Assembly (NCBI GenBank): GCA_030272585.1
Contig: BSYQ01000010.1
Span: 4,526,001-4,590,000 of the forward strand
Source: Bryopsis sp. KO-2023
Lineage: Eukaryota; Chlorophyta; Ulvophyceae; Bryopsidales; Bryopsidaceae
DNA: 64,000 nt
Direction: 5' to 3'
The position numbers were made by a program, and so were the translations under genes. This document shows positions 55,830-64,000 of the stretch, piece by piece (positions within the stretch are counted from its first letter, which is position 1; every line of letters begins with the position of its first letter). The notes beneath the pieces were generated by a model that saw nothing but the letters and a program-made list of their open reading frames with translations, was not told where the DNA came from and ran no database searches.

Positions 55830-57110
55830 ATGACTCGCACGAACCAAGGACAAGGAAGAGGACGAGGAAGGGGCAGAGGACGCGAAGGGCAGGTTCCCCC
55901 CAATCATACTCTCGTAACCAACCGACTCCTGCAAAGAGCAGCAAGAGACCGGCAGAGGATTATTGACCTCACGCGAGCACACAATAGGCTCCTAGGGCGG
56001 CTTCGACAAAGCGAGAACAACAGAACGTTCGAAAGACATCAATTGGGGAGACTGCTTCGGGATAGCAGGGAAAACTGGGCCTACGAACGATCTCGACGTA
56101 TGGCTGGTGAAGCAGCAATGTCGCGAGCTCAAGGTGTGATGGCGAATTTGGGCGAGGAACTGCGCAAAGCAAGGCAAGAACTGCAGCAGGAAAAGCAAGA
56201 AAATCTGGGTCTACAAAATGCAATGAACATGATGGCCGGGGAACCGCACACCGTCCTCCTCCACGACGTCAGTGTACAAACGGAACCAATGCAGCTGTCG
56301 GAAATCGCCCCAAGGGATTTTGAACCAATGCGGTTGGCAGAAATCGCCCCAAGGGATTCTGAACCAATGCTAACGGAAATCGACCTGGAGGAAATAGCGA
56401 TAGCTATTGGAAGTTCCGCACGAGACGATGGCGTAGAGACGTCGCCAACCCCAGCACCGATCGAACCAGCAGGCGAGCCGCCGAATGAGCAGGACGTCAA
56501 TGACGAGATCGACGATGGATTGGGCAACAACGAGAAGGAGGAGAGCGAAGAGGAGGAGAGCGATGAGAATATGGACGACCCGACCACGGAGACACAAGGG
56601 GAAGAAGAAAATGCACCAGTACCAGCACCAGTCCAGGGAGGGGTCCAACCGCAGGCAATCGCGTTGCTGCAAGGTTTGCGCGATGTGCTGCCGCACGAGG
56701 CTAAAACATGCAGCATTTGCTTCAGAAGCAAATGCACACCCATTACCATGATGGGATGTGGTGATCACCGCCTCTGCGCCCACCCCGACTGCTGGCGAAA
56801 AGCTTGGGTAGCCGATCGAGTTCGCGTGTCCAGCAGCGGGGGTGGGCGCAGTCGCAGAGTCTCGGTACAGGTGGATGTCTCCGAGTCAATGGGATGTCCC
56901 GGCATCAAGGGTTTTGGGCATTGCACACTGTGTGGCCTCACGACGATAGCCCATTCGCTCGGAGGCATCCGGCCTAACAGACTTTTGGGGAATGTGATCG
57001 TAAAAACCACAGTTCAAAGGAAAGAAGAAATTTTGGGAGTTGGAGTGCAGGGGGCTAAAAATTCTGACAATGGACCTTGGCAAGTGTTGGAATATGTGAT
57101 CACAGGTTGA
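55830..57110 (+). CDS. element 3 ORF4, RING-like zinc-finger protein
   Basis: 426 codons from the ATG at 55830, 263 bp after pol, in the position of env but without signal peptide or membrane segment. N-terminal Arg-Gly repeats (GQGRGRGRGRGREGQ), a long helical/coiled coil (about 40-130), two copies of an IAPRDxEPM motif, a very acidic stretch (NEKEESEEEESDENMDD), then a C-terminal Cys/His cluster: CSIC, CGDHRLC, a C four residues on, and later GCPG and CTLCG. This is close to a C3HC4 RING arrangement, suggesting a ubiquitin-ligase-like or nucleic-acid-binding accessory protein. The frame is fully open, which argues for selection. Confidence 0.7.
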   Translation: MTRTNQGQGRGRGRGRGREGQVPPNHTLVTNRLLQRAARDRQRIIDLTRAHNRLLGRLRQSENNRTFERHQLGRLLRDSRENWAYERSRRMAGEAAMSRAQGVMANLGEELRKARQELQQEKQENLGLQNAMNMMAGEPHTVLLHDVSVQTEPMQLSEIAPRDFEPMRLAEIAPRDSEPMLTEIDLEEIAIAIGSSARDDGVETSPTPAPIEPAGEPPNEQDVNDEIDDGLGNNEKEESEEEESDENMDDPTTETQGEEENAPVPAPVQGGVQPQAIALLQGLRDVLPHEAKTCSICFRSKCTPITMMGCGDHRLCAHPDCWRKAWVADRVRVSSSGGGRSRRVSVQVDVSESMGCPGIKGFGHCTLCGLTTIAHSLGGIRPNRLLGNVIVKTTVQRKEEILGVGVQGAKNSDNGPWQVLEYVITG

Positions 57111-57340
57111 GAATGTTTCTCCCTGAGGATTACAAGAACATGAACATTTTTGGTATGGGATCACAGGTTGAGAATGTTTCTCCCTGAGGATTACAAGAAC
57201 ATGAACATTTTTGGTATGGGATCACAGGTTGAGAATGTTTCTCCCTGGGGAATATAAGAACATGAACATTTTTGATATGGCACCAGAGGTTGAGAAGGTT
57301 TCTCCCTTGGTATTGTAAGAAAATGAATATTTTGGCAAAA
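57098..57340 (+). repeat. 61-bp tandem repeats before the 3' LTR
   Basis: Four units of 61 bp starting near 57101, 57162, 57223 and 57284 (core CACAGGTTGAGAATG...GAACATGAACATTTTTG). The first two are nearly identical, the last is diverged. The first overlaps the end of the RING-like ORF. Confidence 0.9.
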
Positions 57341-57447
57341 AAGGTTCATAGAAATTCAGCTGCAACCTGCAGCTTGCAACACCTGACAGAATGTCAAAGC
57401 TACATTGATAAAGGTTCAACAAACTGACTAGGGACAGTCAGGAACCT

Positions 57448-57459
57448 GGTGGGGAGGAA
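57448..57459 (+). promoter_or_regulatory. element 3 polypurine tract
   Basis: GGTGGGGAGGAA directly before the 3' LTR, the expected primer for plus-strand DNA synthesis. Confidence 0.75.
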
Positions 57460-58256
57460 TGTAACGATGCAGAACTGGACCAGTACTACTGGCAGTTCTA
57501 CCCTAAGAAGGGTCCAACACTCATAGCAAGACAGCAGAGCAGAATGCTGCTGCTGCTGCTGCTATGACTAATACTACCACTGCTACTCCATGAATGGATA
57601 TTCACAGGAGATGCAGCAAGGGATGTGAACGAGTGCTGCAGGCGCCGTCACATCAGGAAGATGATATATGAGGTCTATGACCGACTGCTGCAAGAGGAAC
57701 GAAGTGCAGCAGCAGACCGACATAGTGGAGTCATCGACGCTGCAAGGGAAAGCACGACTGCTGCAAGAGAGAAGTCGTGATAGTACTACTACAATAGTAT
57801 TACTTCCCCGTGCGTAACGATGAGAGAGGTGTAGCAACACCGTGACAGACAAGCACAACAGTCTATGACTGACATCGGGAGTGCTGCGGAGATCGCAGCA
57901 GCGTCGCGCTGCAGGAGATGCAGCACGTGAGAGGGATGCAGCATTGGCGGCAGAGATCACGTGATATGTCGACAAGCTGGCATCGAGAGTGGGAACTTCG
58001 TGTGAGGCGTCAGCCGTCACTGCAGCAAGAGTTAACGAAGGCGCAACAAAGGCGCGACTAACCTTCTAGAGACTCGAAGAAGGGTTGAAAAGAGACGACA
58101 CGCTGTCGAAGTTCCTAGTCGACTAGGCGGAGAGTACAGTCAGGAATAGAGGATGCAAGGAAATAAGAAGGGCTTTGTGGTTGTTTGTATGTCTTGGTTT
58201 AAGTGTAAAAAGAGTCTTTCTGCAGCAAAGTCGTTCGAAAAAAGATAGTCGTTTCA
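57460..58256 (+). repeat. element 3 3' LTR
   Basis: 797-bp copy of 48967-49763, followed by target duplication GAATC. Its TCA end supplies a premature TGA to the interrupted element 4 frame on the minus strand. Confidence 0.95.
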
Positions 58257-59357
58257 GAATCCTTGTAGCTTGATTGGGACTTTGTTAGGCTTGCAGATGG
58301 TGATCACATGACTCCTCCAGTCAATGTGTGGATTGTGGTCAACCAGCCAAGCTTTTCCCAATATGATCTTATGTTTCAGGTTTGGCACCATCCAGAAGGT
58401 TCTCTTTATCACCCATGGACCCAATCTGAGTCTGATCAAGGCTTTCTCCTTAAGCAGGATTCTGGATCCATCAGCTAACTCCACTGACAGATGTTCATCC
58501 TTGATGATTTTCAATGCATTGTCTTGGGCTGTAGTGACATCTATAAAATCACCAGTAGCTCCACTGTCAATAAGACATTTGACTGTCTGTTGTTTCAATT
58601 TTCCAGGCACATATAGCAGGGTGGATCCCAGGTCTCCTTGACCCACTGATCCCAATTTCCCTGTCACCATTTTCTCCTCTGTATCCTGGTTTGGTGTTGG
58701 ACAATGTGTCTCAGTTGATGATGAGAATCTGACTTGCTTGTGAATCCCTTGACCCCCTTGTGATTCCCCTTTTGCATGTATGGATTTCCATACTCCTGAG
58801 GCTGTGAGGACCTCTCTGGGCTTAGAGATGGATTCCTTGATTGTCTGTAGCTGTTTCTGCATCACCACTGATCCTTTTGGAGGGGAGGACTGTAGACTGT
58901 CCTTTGTTATCCCTTCCATCTCAGGGGTTTTCTGTATGGATTGTCCCAACACTGTGGGGATGGATCCCTTAGCTTTGTTGCTGACCGGATCCCCTTTGCC
59001 AGCCCTCGAATCTGAGGTACTGGATCTGGCAAGCTTCCCTCCCCCAAACCTTCCCAAATAAGATGAAGATGTCTTACATCTGGATCCTGCCTTTTCCTGA
59101 GCACCATTCTCAGGAGATCCTTTAGATGTTCCCCCTTCAACCTTATCAACCACTAGCACCTTCCCATCACTGACATTCCTCTGATTTCCTTGTAATCCTT
59201 CCTTGTCTTGAGAACCATTCTGACGACTTTCCGACGACATTCCCGACATCACATTTGCATGTCCAGGTTTCTTTGACGCCCCTCCTGGCCTGGTCCAGGG
59301 AGGCCTTACTCGTTTCCCGACGACTTGTTCTGGCCACCCTTGTTCTTCGATCGACAT
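58257..59357 (-). CDS. pol: element 4 protease and linker (interrupted)
   Basis: Open minus-strand frame, -1 relative to Gag, with a long low-complexity linker (KEGLQGNQRNVSDGKVLVVD and similar), then an aspartic protease: VKCLIDSGATGDFIDVTTAQ, LKHKIILGKAWLVDHNPHID. It ends in PIKLQGF at the element 3 insertion. RT, RNase H and integrase are absent. The true N terminus is set by the frameshift near 59312. Confidence 0.8.
59281..59318 (-). promoter_or_regulatory. -1 frameshift signal of element 4
   Basis: Minus-strand heptamer G GGA AAC (59318-59312) in the Gag frame, two codons before the end of Gag, an 8-nt spacer, then a stem 59303-59295 with 59288-59281 (8 bp with one bulged C, 6-base loop). 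The downstream ORF is in the -1 frame. Confidence 0.7.
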
Positions 59358-59569
59358 TCTCTCGCAAAATGCCCGAACTTCCCGCAGTTATGACATTTCC
59401 CTTTCTTGGGCGCCGACTTGTTCCACTTTTCTCCAGACACTGCGCCGATCTCCATTTTATCGTCATACTGTCGGTTTTGCTTTGGGTACCAGGGAGTCTG
59501 GTCGTTTCCTGCTCGGCCTGCAGCCCGATCTGCTTGCAGTGCCAACTTGTAAGGATTCGGCAGAATCAA
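59306..59569 (-). CDS. gag: element 4 Gag C terminus (partial)
   Basis: 87 codons, open at the right, containing NPYKLALQADRAAGRAGND and a CCHC knuckle CHNCGKFGHFAREC, then a basic tail ending SSGNE and TAA at 59308-59306. The N-terminal Gag is missing. Confidence 0.75.
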   Translation of the reverse strand: MILPNPYKLALQADRAAGRAGNDQTPWYPKQNRQYDDKMEIGAVSGEKWNKSAPKKGKCHNCGKFGHFARECRSKNKGGQNKSSGNE

Positions 59570-60190
59570 AGGAGATTCAGGCAGACCTGCAGGCTTGCAG
59601 ACTGGCAGTGATTGGGCTGACAGGTTAGAGCTGCAGGTTGACTGCTATGATTCAGCAGAAGCAGGAATGGTTCAAGTCCTTTAGACCTGCAGACTAATAG
59701 GCTGGCAGTCAGCAGATTGACAGACTGACGAAGTGGCAGAGTAGTCGGGCTGGCAGGTTTGCTGACGACAGACAGGTGCTGACAGCGCTGCAGAACGTGG
59801 GCTGCAGAGCTGGTAGGCACAAAGTTCTAGAAGGTCTTAGGTGGCAGACTCAGGACCGCAGTACCGTGCAAGGTGTCTGAGGCTGCATGTCATGAAAGAG
59901 GACTGAAAGGGACTTGGTAGTTTGATGGTCTGCAACACTGATGCAGACTGATGTTATGGCTTAGGATCAGTTTGGATCAGGGTTGGAAGAAACGGTATAA
60001 GTTGTTGGGGCTTGGACATTCTTGTAACCTTAGTTTGGAACCTGATCTCGCCCTTGAACCTTGCTAGGTTCAAGTGTCTCTCCCATGGTCGTTCAATAGA
60101 ACGGCAGTTTCAGACTGGCAGACCGGCAGGGTCGCAGTCTTCTATGGACTTGAGTGGAAAAAGCGATCTGCAGGGGCAGAGTCGTTATAT

Positions 60191-60202
60191 TGGTTTCGGA
60201 GC
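60191..60202 (+). promoter_or_regulatory. element 5 primer-binding site
   Basis: TGGTTTCGGAGC, identical to elements 1-3, in the same local context as element 3. Confidence 0.75.
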
Positions 60203-61320
60203 AGGCTTGTGACAAGATCACAAACGAGTCTGGCAGGCTGCAGAGGCAGCAGTATGCGCGGCAGGCGCGCAGTGAGAAGGCGCAGAGGCGCAGAACACTA
60301 GCAGGCACACAGCACAGTGCAAAGCAGAGGTTTGCAAGGCAGACAAACGCCAGTGCTTTGCAGATTTGCAGTTATCTATTGGAGTGTTCGAGTGTGCTGT
60401 GTGAAGGAAAGTCGCTGAATCAGCGTCAGGAGTAGAATGGGCGCAGTGTGTGTAAGAACGGTGCGGCAGACACAGATCGCGCAGATGATGTGTAGAGCGC
60501 AGGGCAATACATTGGAGTATGCAAGCGCAGCATACACACAGGCGCGCAGCATTGTCAAGCGTAGCACGACTATGCAGCGTCGCAGGAGACGTTGGGTGGC
60601 GCAGCAGTCGGAGGATTGCGTCGCAGATGTAGAACTGCGCAGCAGATCCAGGATTGCGCCGCAGATGCAGAGCTGTACCGCAGATGTGGAATTGCGCTGT
60701 ACACGCAGGCGTAAAGTGCGCAGGTTTTGCTGGAGGTGCGCAACGAATGTTGGCGCAGCAGCCAGCAGCCACAGGAATGCGCTGCACAGGCGAAATGGCG
60801 CAGCGAAGTTGGCACTGCATAAGTGGATGATGTGACGCGCAGCAGCCACAGGAAAGCGCTGCACATGCGAAATCGCACTGCAGACGACAGAGTTACGCTG
60901 CGTGCAGCGGATTGCAATGTCGATGGGACATTTCGCGCAGATGCAGGCTGGGCAGCCGATGCATGACGCAGAACTGCGCAGTGTTTATGGAACTGTGCAG
61001 CTCTTGACAGAAGTTCGCAGCTGATGCAGGGATCGCGCAGCTGATGCAGGGATCGCGTAGCTGACGCAGGAACGCGCAGCTCTGTGCAAGGTCAGCACAA
61101 GGTGCAGGATCTGATGGACTTGCACAGAACGTGGCAGGATGTGTGCAAGAGTGAGAATTGCGCAGCACACATTAAGTTGCTGCGACCAGGAAGAGTTGCA
61201 GTGTACGCAGTGAGTGCGACTGGTGCAGGCATCGCTTAACTGACTCAGGTTGAGCGCAGGTTGAGCGTAAGTTGAGCGCAGACGCGAGATGCAAGAGTGT
61301 TACGTCCTTGCAGGGTTACA
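60203..61320 (+). repeat. GCAG-saturated region
   Basis: About 60 plus-strand GCAG tetramers by hand count in roughly 1.1 kb, against 4-5 expected, mostly as GCGCAG, TGCAG or GGCAG, with far fewer CTGC on the same strand. Includes near-repeats of GGGATCGCGCAGCTGATGCA around 61020-61080. ORFs here (for example 60437-60835) are compositional artefacts. Confidence 0.8.
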
Positions 61321-63980
61321 TTTGAGTGATCTGATCATTTCGTTGGTTGATTGAAGTGACTTTAGAAGTAGTGAGCTTCAGATTGATTTCAGGATCAGGT
61401 GATCTATGATCTTCTGATTGCAGTACACATTCTGGAAAAGATGTTTGATCACTTTATAAAGGATTTCAGAGTTGCAGTCAAATTTTCAGGCTGAAGTGAG
61501 GGAGATGTTTTGAAAGGCTTTGAATTGATCACAAGTTAGTGGGGAAAATTCTGGAAAGAGTCTTTGAGACCAGGCAGATTTTTCAGGGAAGATTTGATAT
61601 TCTTTCAAAAGTCTGGTGGTGATATTTGACAGCTTTATTGGTCAGAAGTTAGGATTTCTCTGATCAGGAGTTCCTCCTTGTTTGCTTGGATTTGTGCATT
61701 TGTTAGTGGAGATTTATCCTTGGCTCAGTGGATTTGAGCAGTAGTGGTGACTTATCATTTCAGAGTGTTGAAGGTTGCAGTGGAAAAATTCTTGGTTTCA
61801 GTGGCAGGTCAGGTCAGCTCTGATGTGATTGTGCATACATATTTTGGATGTTTGTACATCAGGGTCACTTGCCACATTAAGGCTGATTGTGATTGTGGGA
61901 ACATTTACAGGTGTTTCAGTGATTGCACAATAGCTTGAGGGAATTTTTCAGAGTCGTTTCTGAACTTGAAATAAGAAGAACTGCAGATCAGAACTTGTTT
62001 AGAGTTGCTTGCAGAAAGCTAAGGCATCTTTCAGTTCTTCTATTGATCGGTGGAGGTATAGTGTTTGTGTTTCTGTTGAAGGGTTGTCTAGTCTTTTTCT
62101 TGATGAACCCTATGGTATTTTGCTCTGATTTCTGAATAGACCAGTGGCAGGTTATTCTCAGAAGAATGTCAATGACATGAAGTTTTCGTTCTATAATAGA
62201 CTAGTGGCAGATTATTTTCTGTTGTTTGGTGGGACAAGTGACAGAATATCAGTCTTTTTATAGATCAGTGGCAGATCATTTTCTGTTGTTGGCAGGGCAG
62301 ATATTAGGTGTGTTGGCAAGGTATTTTACTGTGGCAGCCTTGCTCGGCAGGTCAGAAAAGATGTAGATTTTTGAAGGGACCAATAGGCCCATGGAACTCT
62401 TCTTTAGTAGGCTGAGTGATAGTGGTGAATTGAAGAAATGTTTGGTACAGCAGTAGCTGGTCTTTTCTTCTATTATGGGTGTTCTGAAATAGGACATCTT
62501 CTATTTTCCGCTAGCAGAAAGTTTTCAGTCGGATACATTGATATGAGGGCAGGTTATTTTGTTAAAGGATGCCCCTTATTGAGCAGAAAACAGTTGCTAG
62601 TGATTAGAGAATTTTCTGGAAGGGAACAATACTCAATTGTGGTAGTATTGTTAGAGACTGAATTTTCAAAGGTAGTCTAGGGAATTCTGGAAATTAAGCT
62701 GTTTGAAAATACTGATTGTCTTTCAAAGAGAAAAGAAATCAGATGGGGAGGATGAAGTGATAAAGCAGCCACATCCTACCCATTGATTAAGAGGGTATTT
62801 TCATTGGTTGATGGCAGCATTTTCTCAGTACTTAGGTTTTTATTTCAACAAGACTTTGGTGGTAGCGGAGTTGGTTGAAGAAGCTTGGTCTTAGAGAAAA
62901 GAAATTTCTGGTTACACCCTTGGTTATTTGTCTTTGAGGTGTTGGAAAATAGGTTTTCAGGATATATCTCATTCTGGAAGTTTATTCAGGTTTCCAGAAA
63001 ATTTCAGGTCAGTTATTGAACTAGCAGTGGTACTCTTGAGGCACAGAAAAAGGGCAGCAGTCTAAAGGGCAGATGGCTGAACAAAAGAGAAGTTTTCTTT
63101 GCTTGTTTGGTATAGTTCTGTTCTTCCTTTTTCATTTGGATGCAGAGTGGTTGCTGATTTTCAAAGGGAGTATATTTCTGATAGTTATTTTGGTAGAGTT
63201 TCTATCCTGTTGGCGATAGAAAGTATATTAGTGATATGCTGGAGTCACCTGAAGTTTTCATGCATTCTTTACACAAAGAAACTGTGGCAGATTTTTGTGT
63301 TTGGACTGCCATAATATACTTAGTGGTTTGTTGTGACAAAAGAAAGAGGTGCACTCAGTATTTTGCTGATTTATTAGGGTAAAATAGGAGGAAAAGAAAG
63401 GAAGTTAAATGTGGCAGGTTTTATATTCTTTTTGCAGCCACATTGTAGTCAGGTGCTTTTTACGAGAAGAGTACAAGTTAAAAAAAAAAAAAAGAGAGTT
63501 TAAGGTGATAGCACCAGGTGGTGCTTATGGGTTGTGAAGTGAGAAAAGGAGAGCAAGACTTGCAGATATCTCTTGCAGATGAAAAGCCATGTGTAGCTAC
63601 ATCTGAGGAGATGGTGCATGAGTGGAGTGCCATGGGAAGCATACACTCATGTAGGACAACTGAGCGGGGAAGCTAAGATCAGCATCCCTCAAGAAAGTTG
63701 CTCAGCCCCAAGTTTTCGCGGGGATGGAAGTCCAGGGAGGACTTGCAGGAGTGAGAAAAGAGGCGAAGGAGGACAGAAGTGGAGTGTGAGAAGGCCGGCG
63801 TAGCCACTCACACAGGGTGTTACCTCAGGGGAGGGTAGCCTATGGGCGCGGAGTCCATTCCGAAGTTGGAGTGCCGGTGCAGCCGCAACTACGGAGAAGT
63901 GTGTAAGTCTGGTGGATGGAATTTCTGCAGGTGGTGGTCCGGGCAAGGACACTGGTGCAGGGAATTCTGGAGACCTTGAG
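61321..63980. other. AT-rich non-coding stretch with degenerate repeats
   Basis: No credible coding frame over 2.6 kb. A degenerate unit (AGACCAGTGGCAGGTTATT and variants) recurs near 62138, 62198 and 62262. An A run lies near 63481. From about 63.6 kb composition becomes GC-richer and short open frames appear (for example from 63618), possibly the approach to a gene beyond the edge. Confidence 0.5.
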
Positions 63981-64000
63981 GAGAAGGTGAGCAGTGTTGC

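Larger units (their letters stand above)
48967..58256 (+). mobile_element. element 3: intact chromodomain LTR retrotransposon with extra ORFs
   Basis: 9290 bp. 797-bp LTRs (TGTAACGATGC...GTCGTTTCA) appear identical. The 5-bp target duplication GAATC occurs at 48962-48966 and 58257-58261. PBS, polypurine tract, gag, pol with all enzyme domains and a C-terminal chromodomain make it a Ty3/chromovirus-type element. Unusual additions are ORF1 before gag, a RING-like ORF after pol and a 61-bp tandem repeat array. All ORFs are open, so the copy looks young and possibly autonomous. Confidence 0.93.
58257..59575 (-). mobile_element. element 4: gag/protease fragment of another LTR element
   Basis: Minus-strand Gag C terminus and protease of an element distinct from 1-3, broken on the left by element 3 and on the right, near 59.57 kb, by GCAG-rich sequence of element 5. 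No LTR or PBS of its own is visible. Confidence 0.75.
59575..63980 (+). mobile_element. element 5: GCAG-rich LTR element, partial
   Basis: Recognised by TGGTTTCGGAGC at 60191-60202 preceded by AGTCGTTATAT, close to the AGTCGTTTCAT before the element 3 PBS. The sequence left of it (about 59575-60189) would be its LTR; its left end and target duplication were not found. To the right, 60203-61320 is an extreme GCAG-rich leader and 61320-63980 AT-rich non-coding sequence; any gag lies beyond the window. Alternatively the part right of 61.3 kb is unrelated. Confidence 0.45.

Noticed and set aside
55830-57110. Envelope gene in element 3
   Set aside because: The position is right, but there is no signal peptide, no membrane anchor and a RING-like Cys/His cluster instead.
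59547-59560. TGTAAGGATTCGG as the left end of the element 5 LTR
   Set aside because: It lies within sequence that still reads as element 4 Gag (NPYKLALQ), and no target duplication could be found.
60218-60820. 200-codon minus ORF (and several others) in the GCAG-rich zone
   Set aside because: Cys/Ala/His-rich artefact of the tetramer bias; open in several frames at once.

Overview
The window looks like nuclear DNA of a photosynthetic eukaryote, most likely a green-lineage (streptophyte-type) alga. Host genes are split by short GT-AG introns with T-rich 3' ends. The readable gene set includes cytosolic ribosomal protein eL6, a THO-complex subunit 7, a plastid FtsH-like AAA+ protein that has lost its zinc site (FtsHi type), a QWRF/augmin-8-like protein, a Fringe-like glycosyltransferase and a plastid-targeted staphylococcal-nuclease-like protein. 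FtsHi and QWRF proteins are best known from the green lineage. No bacterial operon structure is present. Exon joints given here are read by eye from GT-AG signals and reading phase; treat them as good to a few bases, and some as unresolved.

Layout. 0-3.4 kb: a multi-pass membrane protein (-) and THOC7 (+). 3.4-7.4 kb: a gene-poor, strongly pyrimidine-rich, homopolymer-rich stretch. 7.5-8.7 kb: a tandem DJ-1/PfpI protein (-). 9.3-15.8 kb: two leucine-rich-repeat genes arranged tail to tail. 16-20.4 kb: an unassigned ORF, eL6 (-), a small unassigned two-exon reading frame (-) and exon-like pieces (+). 20.8-26.6 kb: a gene of about 14 exons for the FtsHi-like protein (-). 34.4-36.2 kb: a coiled-coil protein (-). 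37.2-39.6 kb: the augmin-8-like gene (+). 40.2-41.0 kb: the nuclease (+). 42.1-44.0 kb: the glycosyltransferase (-).

The rest is LTR retrotransposons. Element 1 (26884-33751) is intact: 327-bp LTRs that read as identical and one 2003-codon Gag-Pol. Element 2 (from 45084) is 5'-intact but decays after the reverse-transcriptase active site. Element 3 (48967-58256) is an intact chromodomain (chromovirus-type) element with 797-bp LTRs, a 5-bp target duplication and two extra genes: one before gag, and one with a RING-like zinc finger between pol and the 3' LTR. Element 4 (minus strand) is the gag/protease part of another element into which element 3 inserted. Element 5 (about 59.57 kb to the window end) is a GCAG-rich element of which only an LTR end, primer site and non-coding leader are seen.

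Elements 1, 2, 3 and 5 share the same 12-base primer-binding site, TGGTTTCGGAGC. The four elements with readable gag-pol use different ways to make Pol: one fused ORF (1), a textbook -1 frameshift signal A AAA AAC plus hairpin (2), an ATGA stop/start overlap (3), and a G GGA AAC frameshift signal (4). The Gag proteins of elements 1 and 2 carry predicted membrane-spanning segments, which is unusual. These retroelement features are the most novel content of the window.
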